Assembly (NCBI GenBank): GCA_031394045.1
Contig: JANMWN010000123.1
Span: 1-13,198, forward strand
Reading direction: 5' to 3'
From: JANYIP01 sp031394045
GTDB lineage: Bacteria; Actinomycetota; Actinomycetes; Prado026
DNA: 13,198 nucleotides
The position numbers were made by a program, and so were the translations under genes. The notes below the pieces were generated by a model. The model worked only from the letters and a program-made list of their open reading frames with translations, was not told the DNA's origin and did not search any database. This document shows positions 1 to 6,752 of the stretch, piece after piece (position 1 is the stretch's first letter; every line of letters begins with the position of its first letter).

Positions 1-1
1 C

Positions 2-1006
2 ACCGACGCCGAGCTGACAGGTGAACAGGCCGCCCAGGTCGAGGCCCGGGTGCTGCCCCGGGCGTCCGACCAGTCAGTCGCCGAGTTCACCCGGTCGCTG
101 ACACGTGCGGTGGCTGCCGTGGACACCTGCACCTACGCCGCGAAGCACGCCCGAGCGGCTGGACGACGCCGGGTGGTCCACTATCCCGAGCCCGATGGCA
201 TGGCCACCTTCAGCGCCCTGCTGACCGCTGTGGACGCGGTGACCGTGTGGACGGCGGTGGACACCGTCGCACGGACCCTGCCCACCCACACCCCCGCGAC
301 GACCGACCCGGTCACCGGCAGGCGCATCCCCGGTACCCGGATCGGGATCGATGCCCGGCGCGCGGACGCGCTGGTCCAGATTGCTTGCGCGACCCTGGCC
401 AACCCGGCGATTCCCCGTGCCCACGGCCGCCCCATCACTCTCGGCGTGCTGATCGACCTGCCGACCCTGCTTGGCCTGGCCGACCATCCCGCCGAGCTGA
501 CCGGGTACGGCCCCATCCCCGCCGACGTTGCCCGAGCTCTGGCCGCTGATGTCCCCTGGCGGCGCTGGGTCACCGACCCCGTCACCGGCTACCTGCTGGA
601 CTACGGCTCCACCACCTACGCACCACCTCAGGGTCTGCGCGACTACCTGCTGGCCGCGCACCCTCGCTGCACCAGCCCCTACTGCGGGCAGCCCTCGTAC
701 CGGTGCGAGCTCGACCACAGCAAGCCGTACGACCAAGGTGGTCCGACGAGCGCGGCCGGCATGCGCCCCCAGTGCAAGAACCACCACCACCTCAAGACCC
801 TCGGCCACACGGCAACCCAGGCCCACGTCGACGGATCCACCACGACGACCACACCTACCGGTCGGCAGGTCCACCAACCACCTCACAACCACCAGCCTGG
901 TGCCACACCACGGCAACGGTGCGGCGACGCGGACGAAGTCCCTGCGCTGCAAGAGCTTTTCAGCCCGGACGAGGTCTTGGACGAGCCATGGCCCGACGAC
1001 CCCTGA
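2..1006 (+). CDS. DUF222 / HNH endonuclease-domain protein (13E12-type), 5'-partial
   Basis: The frame is open from the first bases of the window to TGA at 1004-1006, giving 334 visible residues; the start lies upstream. The text before the GTG at 50 (reading LTGEQAAQVEARVLPRA) already matches the DUF222 pattern, so that GTG is internal. The body is DUF222-like. The C-terminal third is an HNH-type zinc-finger nuclease domain: a CxxxxC pair (about 668-685), then LDH with its His at 716-718, then CKNHHHLKT beginning at 773. DUF222/HNH proteins are abundant, often multicopy genes in actinobacteria, and their biological role is unsettled. The central Asn of the HNH motif, usually in a '(D)NL.P.C..HH' context, appears as Gly-Met (758-763), so activity is uncertain. 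The Thr/His-rich tail after 830 looks poorly conserved. It converges with the desaturase gene with 3 bp between stops. Confidence 0.85.
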   Translation, partial: TDAELTGEQAAQVEARVLPRASDQSVAEFTRSLTRAVAAVDTCTYAAKHARAAGRRRVVHYPEPDGMATFSALLTAVDAVTVWTAVDTVARTLPTHTPATTDPVTGRRIPGTRIGIDARRADALVQIACATLANPAIPRAHGRPITLGVLIDLPTLLGLADHPAELTGYGPIPADVARALAADVPWRRWVTDPVTGYLLDYGSTTYAPPQGLRDYLLAAHPRCTSPYCGQPSYRCELDHSKPYDQGGPTSAAGMRPQCKNHHHLKTLGHTATQAHVDGSTTTTTPTGRQVHQPPHNHQPGATPRQRCGDADEVPALQELFSPDEVLDEPWPDDP

Positions 1007-1009
1007 GTC

Positions 1010-2632
1010 TCAGGCGTCGCCGACTAGTCCGGCGACGATGGCGGCGGACATCCCGACGAGCGGGAGTCCGCCGCCGGGATGCGACGACCCTCCGACCAGG
1101 AACAGGCCGGGCAGCGGTGACTGGTTCGCCGGGCGCAGGAATGCCGCGCGCGGCCCGTTCGACGACGTGCCGTAGATCGACCCTCCGGGAGACCGGGTGG
1201 CCGATTCGAGGTTGGCCGGGGTGCGTACCTCTCGCCACAGGACGCGGTCGCGTACGTCGAGGCCGCGGGCGGCCATCACGTCGAGCACGCGGTCGGCGTA
1301 ACTGTCGGCCAGACCGCGCGCCGTCCAGTCAATCCCGGGTGACCTGGGTGACCTGGGTGACCTGGGTGAGCTCCGGGAGCTCCGTGAGCTCCGTGAGCTC
1401 CGTGAGCCGGGTGAGCCGGGTGAGCCGGGTGAGCCGGGTGAGCCGGGTGAGCCGGGTGAGCTGGCGCAGTGCCGTGGGGCGTTGACCAGGACGAAGACCG
1501 CCTCGTGGTGCTCGTCCGGTCGCATCAGCGCGTCGTCCGGAGCGCAGACGTAGACCGCGGGGTCGTCGACGGGACGCGGCGACCGGCCGAAGAGTGAATC
1601 GAACTCCTGGTCGTAGTCGGCGGGGAAGAGCACCGTGTGGTGCCGCAGCCCGGGGGTACGTCCCCGCAGCGCCAGCTGCAGGGTGAAGGCGGACGACGAC
1701 GGGGTGGTCCGGCGGAGTCGATTGAGCGCCGGTGCCGCCACCGACGGGGGAAGCAGGTCGGCGAACAGATGGCTGGCGTCGGCGTTGGAGACCACGACGT
1801 CGGCGCCCACCCGTTCGCCTCCGGCCAGGCGGACCCCGGTAGCCCGTCCGCTCTCGACGAGCACCTCGGTCACGTCGGCTTCGAACCGGAACTCGACACC
1901 ACGCTCGACGCAACGGTCGTACAACGCGCGACCCAGCATCCGCAGCCCGCCGCCCACGTGCCACGCGCCGAAGGTCTGCTCGATGTACGGCACCACGACG
2001 AGCGCAGCCGGGGCGCGTCGTGGGTCCGAGCCGGAGTACGTCGCGTAGCGGTCGAGCAGCATCCGCGCTCTCGGGTCCTTCAGGTAGCGAGTGCCCAGGC
2101 GGCGAAGCGTGGTCAGCGGAGCGACCGTGCGCAGGTCCCGTACCCGCAACGACTGCCGCAGCAGGTCCCGCGTCCCAGTCAGAGGCGTCTCCAGGAACGG
2201 CGTACGCGTGACCTGCCACACCGCCGCGGCGTGGTCGACCAGCGCGGTCCATTGCGCCCCGGCACCTCCGCCGAAGGCCGCATCCATCGCCTCGGCGGTG
2301 CCGGCCCGAGAGCAGTCGGGGACGTCCAGTGCCACGCCGTCGGCGAAGCGGTAGTGGAAGGCCGGGTCGACCGGCACGAGGTCGACGTTGTCCTCGAGCG
2401 CGGCTCCCTTGCGCCGGACTGCCGTCTTCAGGAACAGGTCGCGATAGACGGCTGGGAGGGTGAGCAACGAAGGCCCGGTGTCGAAGACGAAGCCGTCTCG
2501 CTCGAGCCGCCCGAGCTTCCCCCCGTACGTCGCAGCCTGCTCGAGGACGACGACCGCGTGTCCCTGGGCCGACAGTCTTGCGGCGACGGCCAGCCCGCCC
2601 ATCCCGGCACCGACCACCACGACCCGGCTCAC
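1010..2632 (-). CDS. CrtI/CrtD-family carotenoid desaturase (FAD-dependent) with a tandem-repeat insert
   Basis: Predicted 540-residue FAD-dependent desaturase of the CrtI family. The N-terminal Rossmann dinucleotide fold has GAGMGG at residues 8-13, an acidic strand end (VVVLEQ) and YGGKLGR, then FDTGPSLLTLP, which is typical of CrtI/CrtD enzymes. The C-terminal family signature HPGGG lies at 518-522. The GTG start at 2632 shares GTGA with the stop of the upstream glycosyltransferase (4-bp overlap), a classic coupled start; an ATG at 2653 is the alternative and would add 7 residues. The frame stays open further upstream but there it only shadows the glycosyltransferase. Next to a CruF-like and a CrtA-like gene, a 3,4-desaturase (CrtD) role fits at least as well as phytoene desaturation; this is inference. 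Oddity: residues 391-432 are Ser/Pro/Gly/Arg repeats from fourteen 9-bp units, placed between VFVLVNAPRH and IDWTARGLAD. That linker varies in the family, so the enzyme may remain functional. Confidence 0.88.
   Translation of the reverse strand: MSRVVVVGAGMGGLAVAARLSAQGHAVVVLEQAATYGGKLGRLERDGFVFDTGPSLLTLPAVYRDLFLKTAVRRKGAALEDNVDLVPVDPAFHYRFADGVALDVPDCSRAGTAEAMDAAFGGGAGAQWTALVDHAAAVWQVTRTPFLETPLTGTRDLLRQSLRVRDLRTVAPLTTLRRLGTRYLKDPRARMLLDRYATYSGSDPRRAPAALVVVPYIEQTFGAWHVGGGLRMLGRALYDRCVERGVEFRFEADVTEVLVESGRATGVRLAGGERVGADVVVSNADASHLFADLLPPSVAAPALNRLRRTTPSSSAFTLQLALRGRTPGLRHHTVLFPADYDQEFDSLFGRSPRPVDDPAVYVCAPDDALMRPDEHHEAVFVLVNAPRHCASSPGSPGSPGSPGSPGSPGSRSSRSSRSSRSSPRSPRSPRSPGIDWTARGLADSYADRVLDVMAARGLDVRDRVLWREVRTPANLESATRSPGGSIYGTSSNGPRAAFLRPANQSPLPGLFLVGGSSHPGGGLPLVGMSAAIVAGLVGDA
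1337..1462. repeat. 9-bp minisatellite (14 units) inside the desaturase gene
   Basis: Fourteen contiguous 9-bp units. On the + strand these are three gggtgacct, one gggtgagct, one ccgggagct, two ccgtgagct, one ccgtgagcc, five gggtgagcc and one gggtgagct. The block structure suggests growth by slippage with local homogenisation. The length is exactly 126 bp, so the frame is kept; on the - strand it encodes 42 residues made of SPG, RSS and PRS triplets. There are no spacers, so it is not CRISPR. Confidence 0.97.
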
Positions 2633-3762
2633 GGCAGCACCCGACCCTTCCATGTCAGGGTTCCCGCCCTGCGCGCGGCCAACGATCGCACCGTCAGGTA
2701 GCCGAGCAGGCTGACCGAGATCGGGTGGGCCAGCGAGTCGGGCCAGACGCGACCGCCTACCCGTCGGGCTACCGCGGCACGACCGGCCACCCCCGCCGCG
2801 TACCCGACGGCTCCAGCGCGTGAACCGCGGAGCGCGGCTAGGAACGGCAGCACGTAGACCAGAGCGAGCCCGGTCGTCGCGGCGGCGGCGCCGGTGCTTG
2901 ACCCGAACGCCGCCCACAAGGACTTGGTGTAGCCGGCCTCCAGCTCGTCCCAGCCCTCGTACATCCGGCAGGTTGCGAGCTGCGTCCCGTCGACGACGGT
3001 GCCGCGCCCACCGGAGCGCTTGACCGCTCTGAGCAGCTCGACATCCTCGAGGACTGAGCTCCGGACCGCCTCATGCCCGCCAGCGCGCGCGTACGCCGCT
3101 GCGTCCACCGCGAGGAACTGCCCGTTGGCCGCGGCCAGCGACGGGCGCGGTGATCGCTCGGCCAGGCCGAGCGGGAGCGTCGTCAGCCACGACCACTGCA
3201 GAAGCGGTTGCACCAGCCGCTCGCCGACCGTCCCCGCGACCTGCCGGGGGTACGGCGACACCAGGGCCAGGCCGGTGGAGCGCAGCAGCGCGACGGTCGC
3301 GGCGACAGCCGACGGTGCCAGCACGACGTCGGCGTCGACGAAGACGAGGACCCGGCCCGACGCAGCCTCCGACAGGCGGTGGCAGGCCCAGGTCTTGCCG
3401 AGCCAGCCATTCGGTGGTGGCAGTCGGCCGCCATCGATCAGCCGGACCCGAGGGTCGTCCGAGCCAAGGCCGCGGACGATCCCGCCGGTGTCGTCGGTCG
3501 AACCGTCGTCGAGGACGAGGACCTCGAGGTCGGGCACGTCGACCTGTGCCAGCAAGGCTTTCAGGCAGTCGGCGATGCGACCGGCCTCGTCGCGTACGGG
3601 GAGCAGGACCGAGACCCTCTCACCCACAGGAGCGCCCGCCGTCGGCAGCCGCAGCCGCCTGAGGTTGTAGACCGTGTGCGCGGTCCCAACGACAGCTGCC
3701 GCGGTTCCGACCGTCACGGCGGTGCTGCGCAGGCGACCGGGCGTCAGTCGCGTCCGGCCCAC
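2629..3762 (-). CDS. GT2-family glycosyltransferase, CruG-like (carotenoid glycosylation)
   Basis: Predicted 377-residue membrane-associated family 2 glycosyltransferase. Landmarks: a hydrophobic N-terminal segment (about 14-33), VSVLLPVRDEAGRI at 50-63, the nucleotide-sugar motif LDDGSTDDT at 84-92, the metal-binding DxD (VDADV, Asp143 and Asp145), the ED pair expected to carry the catalytic base (LEDVELL, 239-240), and hydrophobic C-terminal stretches (about 290-310 and 345-360). The start is uncertain: GTG at 3762 overlaps the upstream CruF-like gene by 19 bp, and GTG at 3717 is an alternative that would remove most of the N-terminal hydrophobic segment; neither has a clear ribosome binding site, so translation is probably coupled. 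In CruF/CruG-type clusters such an enzyme attaches a sugar to the hydroxyl made by CruF; here that is inferred from context. It ends in a GTGA overlap with the desaturase. Confidence 0.85.
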   Translation of the reverse strand: MGRTRLTPGRLRSTAVTVGTAAAVVGTAHTVYNLRRLRLPTAGAPVGERVSVLLPVRDEAGRIADCLKALLAQVDVPDLEVLVLDDGSTDDTGGIVRGLGSDDPRVRLIDGGRLPPPNGWLGKTWACHRLSEAASGRVLVFVDADVVLAPSAVAATVALLRSTGLALVSPYPRQVAGTVGERLVQPLLQWSWLTTLPLGLAERSPRPSLAAANGQFLAVDAAAYARAGGHEAVRSSVLEDVELLRAVKRSGGRGTVVDGTQLATCRMYEGWDELEAGYTKSLWAAFGSSTGAAAATTGLALVYVLPFLAALRGSRAGAVGYAAGVAGRAAVARRVGGRVWPDSLAHPISVSLLGYLTVRSLAARRAGTLTWKGRVLP

Positions 3763-4541
3763 AGCGACCAGGCGTACGGGATGGCGACCAGTCCCATGGC
3801 GATGCCGCCGTAGATCGCCACCCAGGGGCGGTGGAAGAACATGGCGTTGCCAACGATCGACGAGAAGTACGTCCAGAAGAAGAGCAGCGCCGGCTGTCCG
3901 TCGGGGACGATCCGGCGAGGAAGCTGGTCGAGAAGAACCATCATGACCAGTGCCGTCAGGAACCAGCCCACGTAGTTGACGACCGGAACACCGGGTACGT
4001 GGATGAGGACGGGGGTCGGGTTGGTGAACCGCCAGTACCCCTCGGCCGTCATCATCGGGTCGAGGAATAAGTCCCATGCAGCCAGCGTGAACGCTCCAAG
4101 CAGCGGGACGATGATCGCCGACCTGCTGACCCGTCGAGCCAGCGTCAGGCTGGGGTACGCGAACATCGCCCACGCCAGAGGGACCACCCACGGGACGCCG
4201 AAGATCGTGCTCGACAGCGAGCCGGTGTAGACGTAGTCGCCGAACGGAACACCCGCCCGGGTGCCGATGGCCTCGACGGCCAGCCCGCCGCCGACGGTGA
4301 TCACGAGGAAGCCGGCCGTCCAGGTCAGTCCGCGCCAGACCAGCGCGTGGCTGGTGCTGGCCAGGAAGAACGTGACCACGACAGCCACGGTGATGTCCCG
4401 GCGACCGGCTCCGTGCACGAGCGGGTAGGAGATCTCGAGCCCGATCGCGATCAGGGCGAACAGCCACGGGAGCCCGCGCTGCAGACCACTCTGCCGCCGG
4501 CGGCGGTCGGAGTGCGGTCCGGAGTACACGCGCAGGCTCAC
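3744..4541 (-). CDS. CruF-type carotenoid biosynthesis membrane protein (DUF422)
   Basis: Predicted 265-residue integral membrane protein of the DUF422/CruF family. It has about seven to eight hydrophobic helices (about 24-43, 50-69, 71-92, 113-135, 142-162, 188-204, 218-236, 240-262). Polar motifs typical of the family sit between them: PFGDYVYTG near 99-107, AWDLFLDPMM at 155-164 and a VNYVGWF segment near 188-194. CruF enzymes hydrate the 1',2' double bond of acyclic or monocyclic carotenoids, giving the tertiary hydroxyl later modified by CruG-type transferases; related DUF422 proteins act on bacterioruberin-type carotenoids. The exact substrate cannot be read from the sequence. GTG at 4541 is chosen as start, 11 bp after the CrtA-like stop; GTG at 4529 is also possible. 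Its 3' end overlaps the glycosyltransferase start. Confidence 0.85.
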   Translation of the reverse strand: MSLRVYSGPHSDRRRRQSGLQRGLPWLFALIAIGLEISYPLVHGAGRRDITVAVVVTFFLASTSHALVWRGLTWTAGFLVITVGGGLAVEAIGTRAGVPFGDYVYTGSLSSTIFGVPWVVPLAWAMFAYPSLTLARRVSRSAIIVPLLGAFTLAAWDLFLDPMMTAEGYWRFTNPTPVLIHVPGVPVVNYVGWFLTALVMMVLLDQLPRRIVPDGQPALLFFWTYFSSIVGNAMFFHRPWVAIYGGIAMGLVAIPYAWSLWAGRD

Positions 4542-4552
4542 GGTGGGCCAGC

Positions 4553-5284
4553 CTAGGTGACGATGTCGATGCCACGTCCGCCGAACGACCCACGTGCCTG
4601 CACGACCGCGAACCGGGCGAACAACTCTTGGGAGTACCAGCCGACCGTGCGGGTCTGCTCGATGACCTTGCGGTGCTCGGGGGAGCCGTAGGCGAAGGCA
4701 TCGATGGCGCTCCGGGACTCCCACAGCGAGAAGGTCCCCTGTCGGCCAAGGGGTGCCTCGCCGATCCCGAGCGTGGTGATCAGGCCCGGCGACTGCTGCG
4801 CGCGAGCGCTGACCGGGGGGACCGCCCGCCAGAACGCCGGCGTCAGTCGGGGCCGCAGCCTGGCCCGGGTCAGCGACGCGACCGGTCCGTCGTACGGTCG
4901 CGGCTCCGGGTCGCCGAACGGCTGCCGGTCGTCCCACCATCCCCGGCTGGCGAGCGGGGTCATCGCGACGCGGAGCCGCTCGCCTCCGTCGCCGGCCGCG
5001 GCCCTGGCATCCCAGCGGCGTACGACCGGCGACTGCTCGAACCCGTCGGCAGCTCGAGCGTCGGACCAGCAGACCAGCAGGGCCCAGTGCCTCGGGTCGG
5101 CGTCGCGGACCGTGAACGTACGACCGTCTCCGGTCCCGAGGAGCTTGTGGAAGGTGTGTCCGGGAGCCTGCGCCACGGGCCTGCGGTCGCGGGCCATCGC
5201 GGCAACGGCTTGCGGGACACGTCGGGTGGGGACGCCCCACACGTGCAGGGTGACGAGCTCGGGTACGAGCGGCGCGAAGTCCAT
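4553..5284 (-). CDS. CrtA-like protein (spheroidene monooxygenase family)
   Basis: Predicted 243-residue soluble protein resembling CrtA. Supporting segments are HKLLGTGDGRTFTVRDADPRHWALLVCW at 46-73 (read as HKLLGTG, GRTF, DADP, HWALL), GEAPLGRQGTFSLWES near 175-190, FAYGSPEHRKVIEQT near 197-211 and GWYSQELFARF near 215-225. CrtA-family enzymes are heme-dependent monooxygenases that add oxygen at C-2 of acyclic carotenoids, producing 2-keto groups. ATG at 5284 is chosen because it is preceded by GGATGGA and gives the usual family length; the frame is open further upstream, but there it only shadows the hydrolase. It lies 32 bp after the hydrolase stop and 11 bp before the CruF-like gene. A keto product is an inference, since actinobacterial members of this family are little characterised. 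Confidence 0.82.
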   Translation of the reverse strand: MDFAPLVPELVTLHVWGVPTRRVPQAVAAMARDRRPVAQAPGHTFHKLLGTGDGRTFTVRDADPRHWALLVCWSDARAADGFEQSPVVRRWDARAAAGDGGERLRVAMTPLASRGWWDDRQPFGDPEPRPYDGPVASLTRARLRPRLTPAFWRAVPPVSARAQQSPGLITTLGIGEAPLGRQGTFSLWESRSAIDAFAYGSPEHRKVIEQTRTVGWYSQELFARFAVVQARGSFGGRGIDIVT

Positions 5285-5316
5285 CAGCGATCCATCCGGT
5301 TCGTCGGCAACGTGGG

Positions 5317-6138
5317 TCAGTCCACGGCCGAGGTGGTGCGTACCAGCTCGCGCACGACGGCACCGGGTGCGTCCCACTGAGGCGCGTGACCGCAGCCGAC
5401 CAGGCTGACCCAGCGTGCGTGCCCCGGGAGCAGGGAACGTTCCTGCAGGTTCGGCGCAGGCAGGATCCGGTCGTGGTCTCCGAAGATCGCGGTGACCGGC
5501 ACGTCGCCGCTGATGGCGGTGGCCCGGTCGAAACGGATCCCGAGGGTGCCGTCGAGGGCTGCGAAGTAGCCCGTGGACCCGGCCTGCGCCCGCGCGGCGT
5601 CGAGGGCGGTGGTGTACGGGACCTCGGCTGGGCGGGCGGAACCGCTCGCGAAGCCGATCGCACGCACGGTCGCGGAGCGCAGCAGGAGCGGGTGCAACGG
5701 ACGTGTCGCCGCCGCCAGCCACCGGCTTCGGCGGAGGCCGGGACTACGACGGGTTTTGGGCCGTAGCCAGAGCCCTGCCGGGGCCAGGCCGGTGAACGAC
5801 CGGGCCCGACCGTCGGCCGCGAGCTCCAGGCCCACCCAGCCGCCGAGGGAGTTGCCCATGATGTGCGGCCGGTCCAGCCCGAGCTCGTCGAGGAACCGTG
5901 CCAGTCGCTTGGCCAGGCGTCCGGGGGTCGCCGGCTCGGTACGCGGGAGCGCGGGGCTGTCTCCGTGGCCAGGAAGGTCGACGGCGATGACGTCATAGCG
6001 CCGGGCGAGCGCAGGCATGAGGGGGAACCAGGTCGTGCGGGCCGACCCAAGGCCGTGGACGAGCACCAGGGGAGCACCGGACCCGTTCCGGTCGTAGGCG
6101 AGGGAGGGCACCGGGAGCGGCGGGAGCGGCGAGGACAC
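5317..6138 (-). CDS. alpha/beta-fold hydrolase in the carotenoid operon
   Basis: Predicted 273-residue alpha/beta hydrolase with a complete catalytic triad: the oxyanion-hole HG at 28-29 (LVLVHGLGS), the nucleophile elbow GNSLGG with Ser97, the acid in FGDHDRILP (Asp223 by the usual G..D...P spacing), and His251 in GCGHAPQWD. A cap domain is likely between about 120 and 205. No signal peptide is seen. GTG at 6138 begins 2 nt after the upstream TGA, so the gene is translationally linked to the ybaK-like gene; a weak GAGG sits about 12 nt upstream. The family covers esterases, thioesterases, dehalogenases and lactonases, and the sequence does not reveal the substrate. Its place ahead of four carotenoid-tailoring genes makes an ester or lipid-linked carotenoid intermediate a plausible but unproven substrate. 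Confidence 0.87.
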   Translation of the reverse strand: MSSPLPPLPVPSLAYDRNGSGAPLVLVHGLGSARTTWFPLMPALARRYDVIAVDLPGHGDSPALPRTEPATPGRLAKRLARFLDELGLDRPHIMGNSLGGWVGLELAADGRARSFTGLAPAGLWLRPKTRRSPGLRRSRWLAAATRPLHPLLLRSATVRAIGFASGSARPAEVPYTTALDAARAQAGSTGYFAALDGTLGIRFDRATAISGDVPVTAIFGDHDRILPAPNLQERSLLPGHARWVSLVGCGHAPQWDAPGAVVRELVRTTSAVD

Positions 6139-6140
6139 GG

Positions 6141-6614
6141 TCAGGCGACCTCGGCCGCGGCGCCGCCGGTGATGCTGAGCAGCTCGGTGTAGGACGTGGG
6201 AAAGACCGTATGCGGGTGCCCGGCCGCGGCCCAGATCACGGGATAGTCGGCCAGGGAGACGTCGACGAGGGTACGGACCGGTTGCGGGTGGCCAACGGGC
6301 GCGACGCCGCCGATGGCCATCCCGGTGTGCAGCCGGACGAACTCGGGGTCGGCCCGGTCGATGCGACCCGTACCCAGCATCGAAGCCACCTTGGCCGTGT
6401 CGACGCGATGCGCCCCTGAGGTCATGACGAGGAGGGGCTCGCCGTCAGCGCTGAAGACCAGCGAGTTGGCGATGGCCCCGACCGCGCAGCCCAGCTGGGC
6501 CGCCGCGGCGGCCGCCGTGGGGGCGGCGTCGGCCAGTGCAAGCGGGCTGCCGGTGGCCCCGGCGGCCCGCAGCACCTCGGTGACCCTGGCGACCATGGGA
6601 TGGCGAAGCGGCAT
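6141..6614 (-). CDS. YbaK/EbsC-type aminoacyl-tRNA deacylase-like protein
   Basis: Predicted 157-residue single-domain protein of the YbaK / Cys-tRNA(Pro) deacylase superfamily, at the usual family length. Family features: an NSLVF strand near 50-54, SGAHRVDTAKVA near 66-77, TGMAIGGVAPVGHP at 97-110 and a WAAAGHPHTVF segment with SYTELL at 129-146. Such proteins usually clear mischarged tRNAs, but actinobacterial members are mostly untested. ATG at 6614 is preferred over upstream in-frame codons because it gives the family length and because TAGCCT lies 7 nt upstream, as in a leaderless actinobacterial transcript; no Shine-Dalgarno sequence is needed or seen. It is the first gene of the leftward operon, 2 nt before the hydrolase. 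A metabolic link to carotenoids is not obvious; co-transcription may simply place it under the same promoter. Confidence 0.88.
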   Translation of the reverse strand: MPLRHPMVARVTEVLRAAGATGSPLALADAAPTAAAAAAQLGCAVGAIANSLVFSADGEPLLVMTSGAHRVDTAKVASMLGTGRIDRADPEFVRLHTGMAIGGVAPVGHPQPVRTLVDVSLADYPVIWAAAGHPHTVFPTSYTELLSITGGAAAEVA

Positions 6615-6621
6615 GCGTTGC

Positions 6622-6627
6622 AGGCTA
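6622..6627 (-). promoter_or_regulatory. Candidate -10 element for a leaderless transcript of the ybaK-like/carotenoid operon
   Basis: Read on the - strand, TAGCCT (fits TANNNT) is followed by exactly 7 nt and then the ATG at 6614. This is the geometry of leaderless actinobacterial genes, in which transcription starts at the A of the start codon. No convincing -35 hexamer is seen 16-18 nt upstream (the sequence there is GAAGAG), so the assignment is tentative. Confidence 0.4.
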
Positions 6628-6653
6628 ACCGCTACCCGGTCGAGCTCTTCGCC

Positions 6654-6695
6654 CAGGACCCGGCGAAGCCTTCTTCCACAGGACCCGGCGAAGCC
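6654..6695. repeat. 17-bp direct repeat between the divergent promoters
   Basis: CAGGACCCGGCGAAGCC occurs at 6654-6670 and again at 6679-6695 (25-bp period). The second copy abuts the -35 hexamer of the rightward promoter. The first copy overlaps an inverted repeat, CTTCGCC at 6647-6653 and GGCGAAG at 6662-6668 with an 8-nt loop. A further GGCGAAGC lies at 6602-6609. It could be a regulator-binding array or simply duplicated DNA. Confidence 0.8.
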
Positions 6696-6696
6696 C

Positions 6697-6725
6697 TTGA
6701 CGAGATGTCGGTACGGCGTTGTAGT
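6697..6725 (+). promoter_or_regulatory. Sigma70-type promoter of the SOS mutasome operon
   Basis: The -35 TTGACG (6697-6702) is one base from consensus. A 17-nt spacer follows, then -10 TGTAGT (6720-6725), which matches TATAAT at four of six positions. The predicted transcription start is near 6732. The LexA palindrome covers about +6 to +21 relative to that start, a position from which a bound repressor would block initiation or promoter escape. The predicted leader to the first well-supported start codon (6888) is about 155 nt. Confidence 0.65.
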
Positions 6726-6736
6726 GTTCCTCTTGT

Positions 6737-6752
6737 TCGAACAAGTGTTCGA
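6737..6752. promoter_or_regulatory. LexA binding site (SOS box)
   Basis: TCGAACAAGTGTTCGA is a perfect 16-bp palindrome of the form TCGAAC-N4-GTTCGA. It contains the CGAAC-N4-GTTCG core known for LexA in Bacillus and actinobacteria. It lies just downstream of the -10 element of the rightward promoter and 136 bp before the DUF6504 gene, the first of four genes that include two translesion polymerases. DNA-damage induction is therefore strongly expected. Confidence 0.9.

Noticed and set aside
74..952. Long open frame on the - strand across the DUF222 gene
   Set aside because: It is a high-GC shadow: the + strand frame has clear family motifs and the reverse frame has only Gly/Val/Arg-rich sequence.
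1337..1462. Could the 9-bp array be a CRISPR or a transcription-factor binding array?
   Set aside because: Units are contiguous without spacers, stay in frame within a well-conserved enzyme and vary in blocks as slippage repeats do.
2633..2917. Longer desaturase starting far upstream
   Set aside because: The extension lies wholly inside the 3' part of the glycosyltransferase gene and reads as low-complexity Arg/Gly-rich sequence; family length and the GTGA overlap fix the start near 2632.
3763..4749. Much longer glycosyltransferase frame reaching back to about 4749
   Set aside because: That stretch overlaps the complete CruF-like membrane protein, whose helices and family motifs are clear, and resembles no domain.
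4542..6077. CruF-like frame open back to about 6077, suggesting a fusion protein
   Set aside because: The upstream part is the opposite-phase shadow of the CrtA-like and hydrolase genes, which both have intact family motifs.
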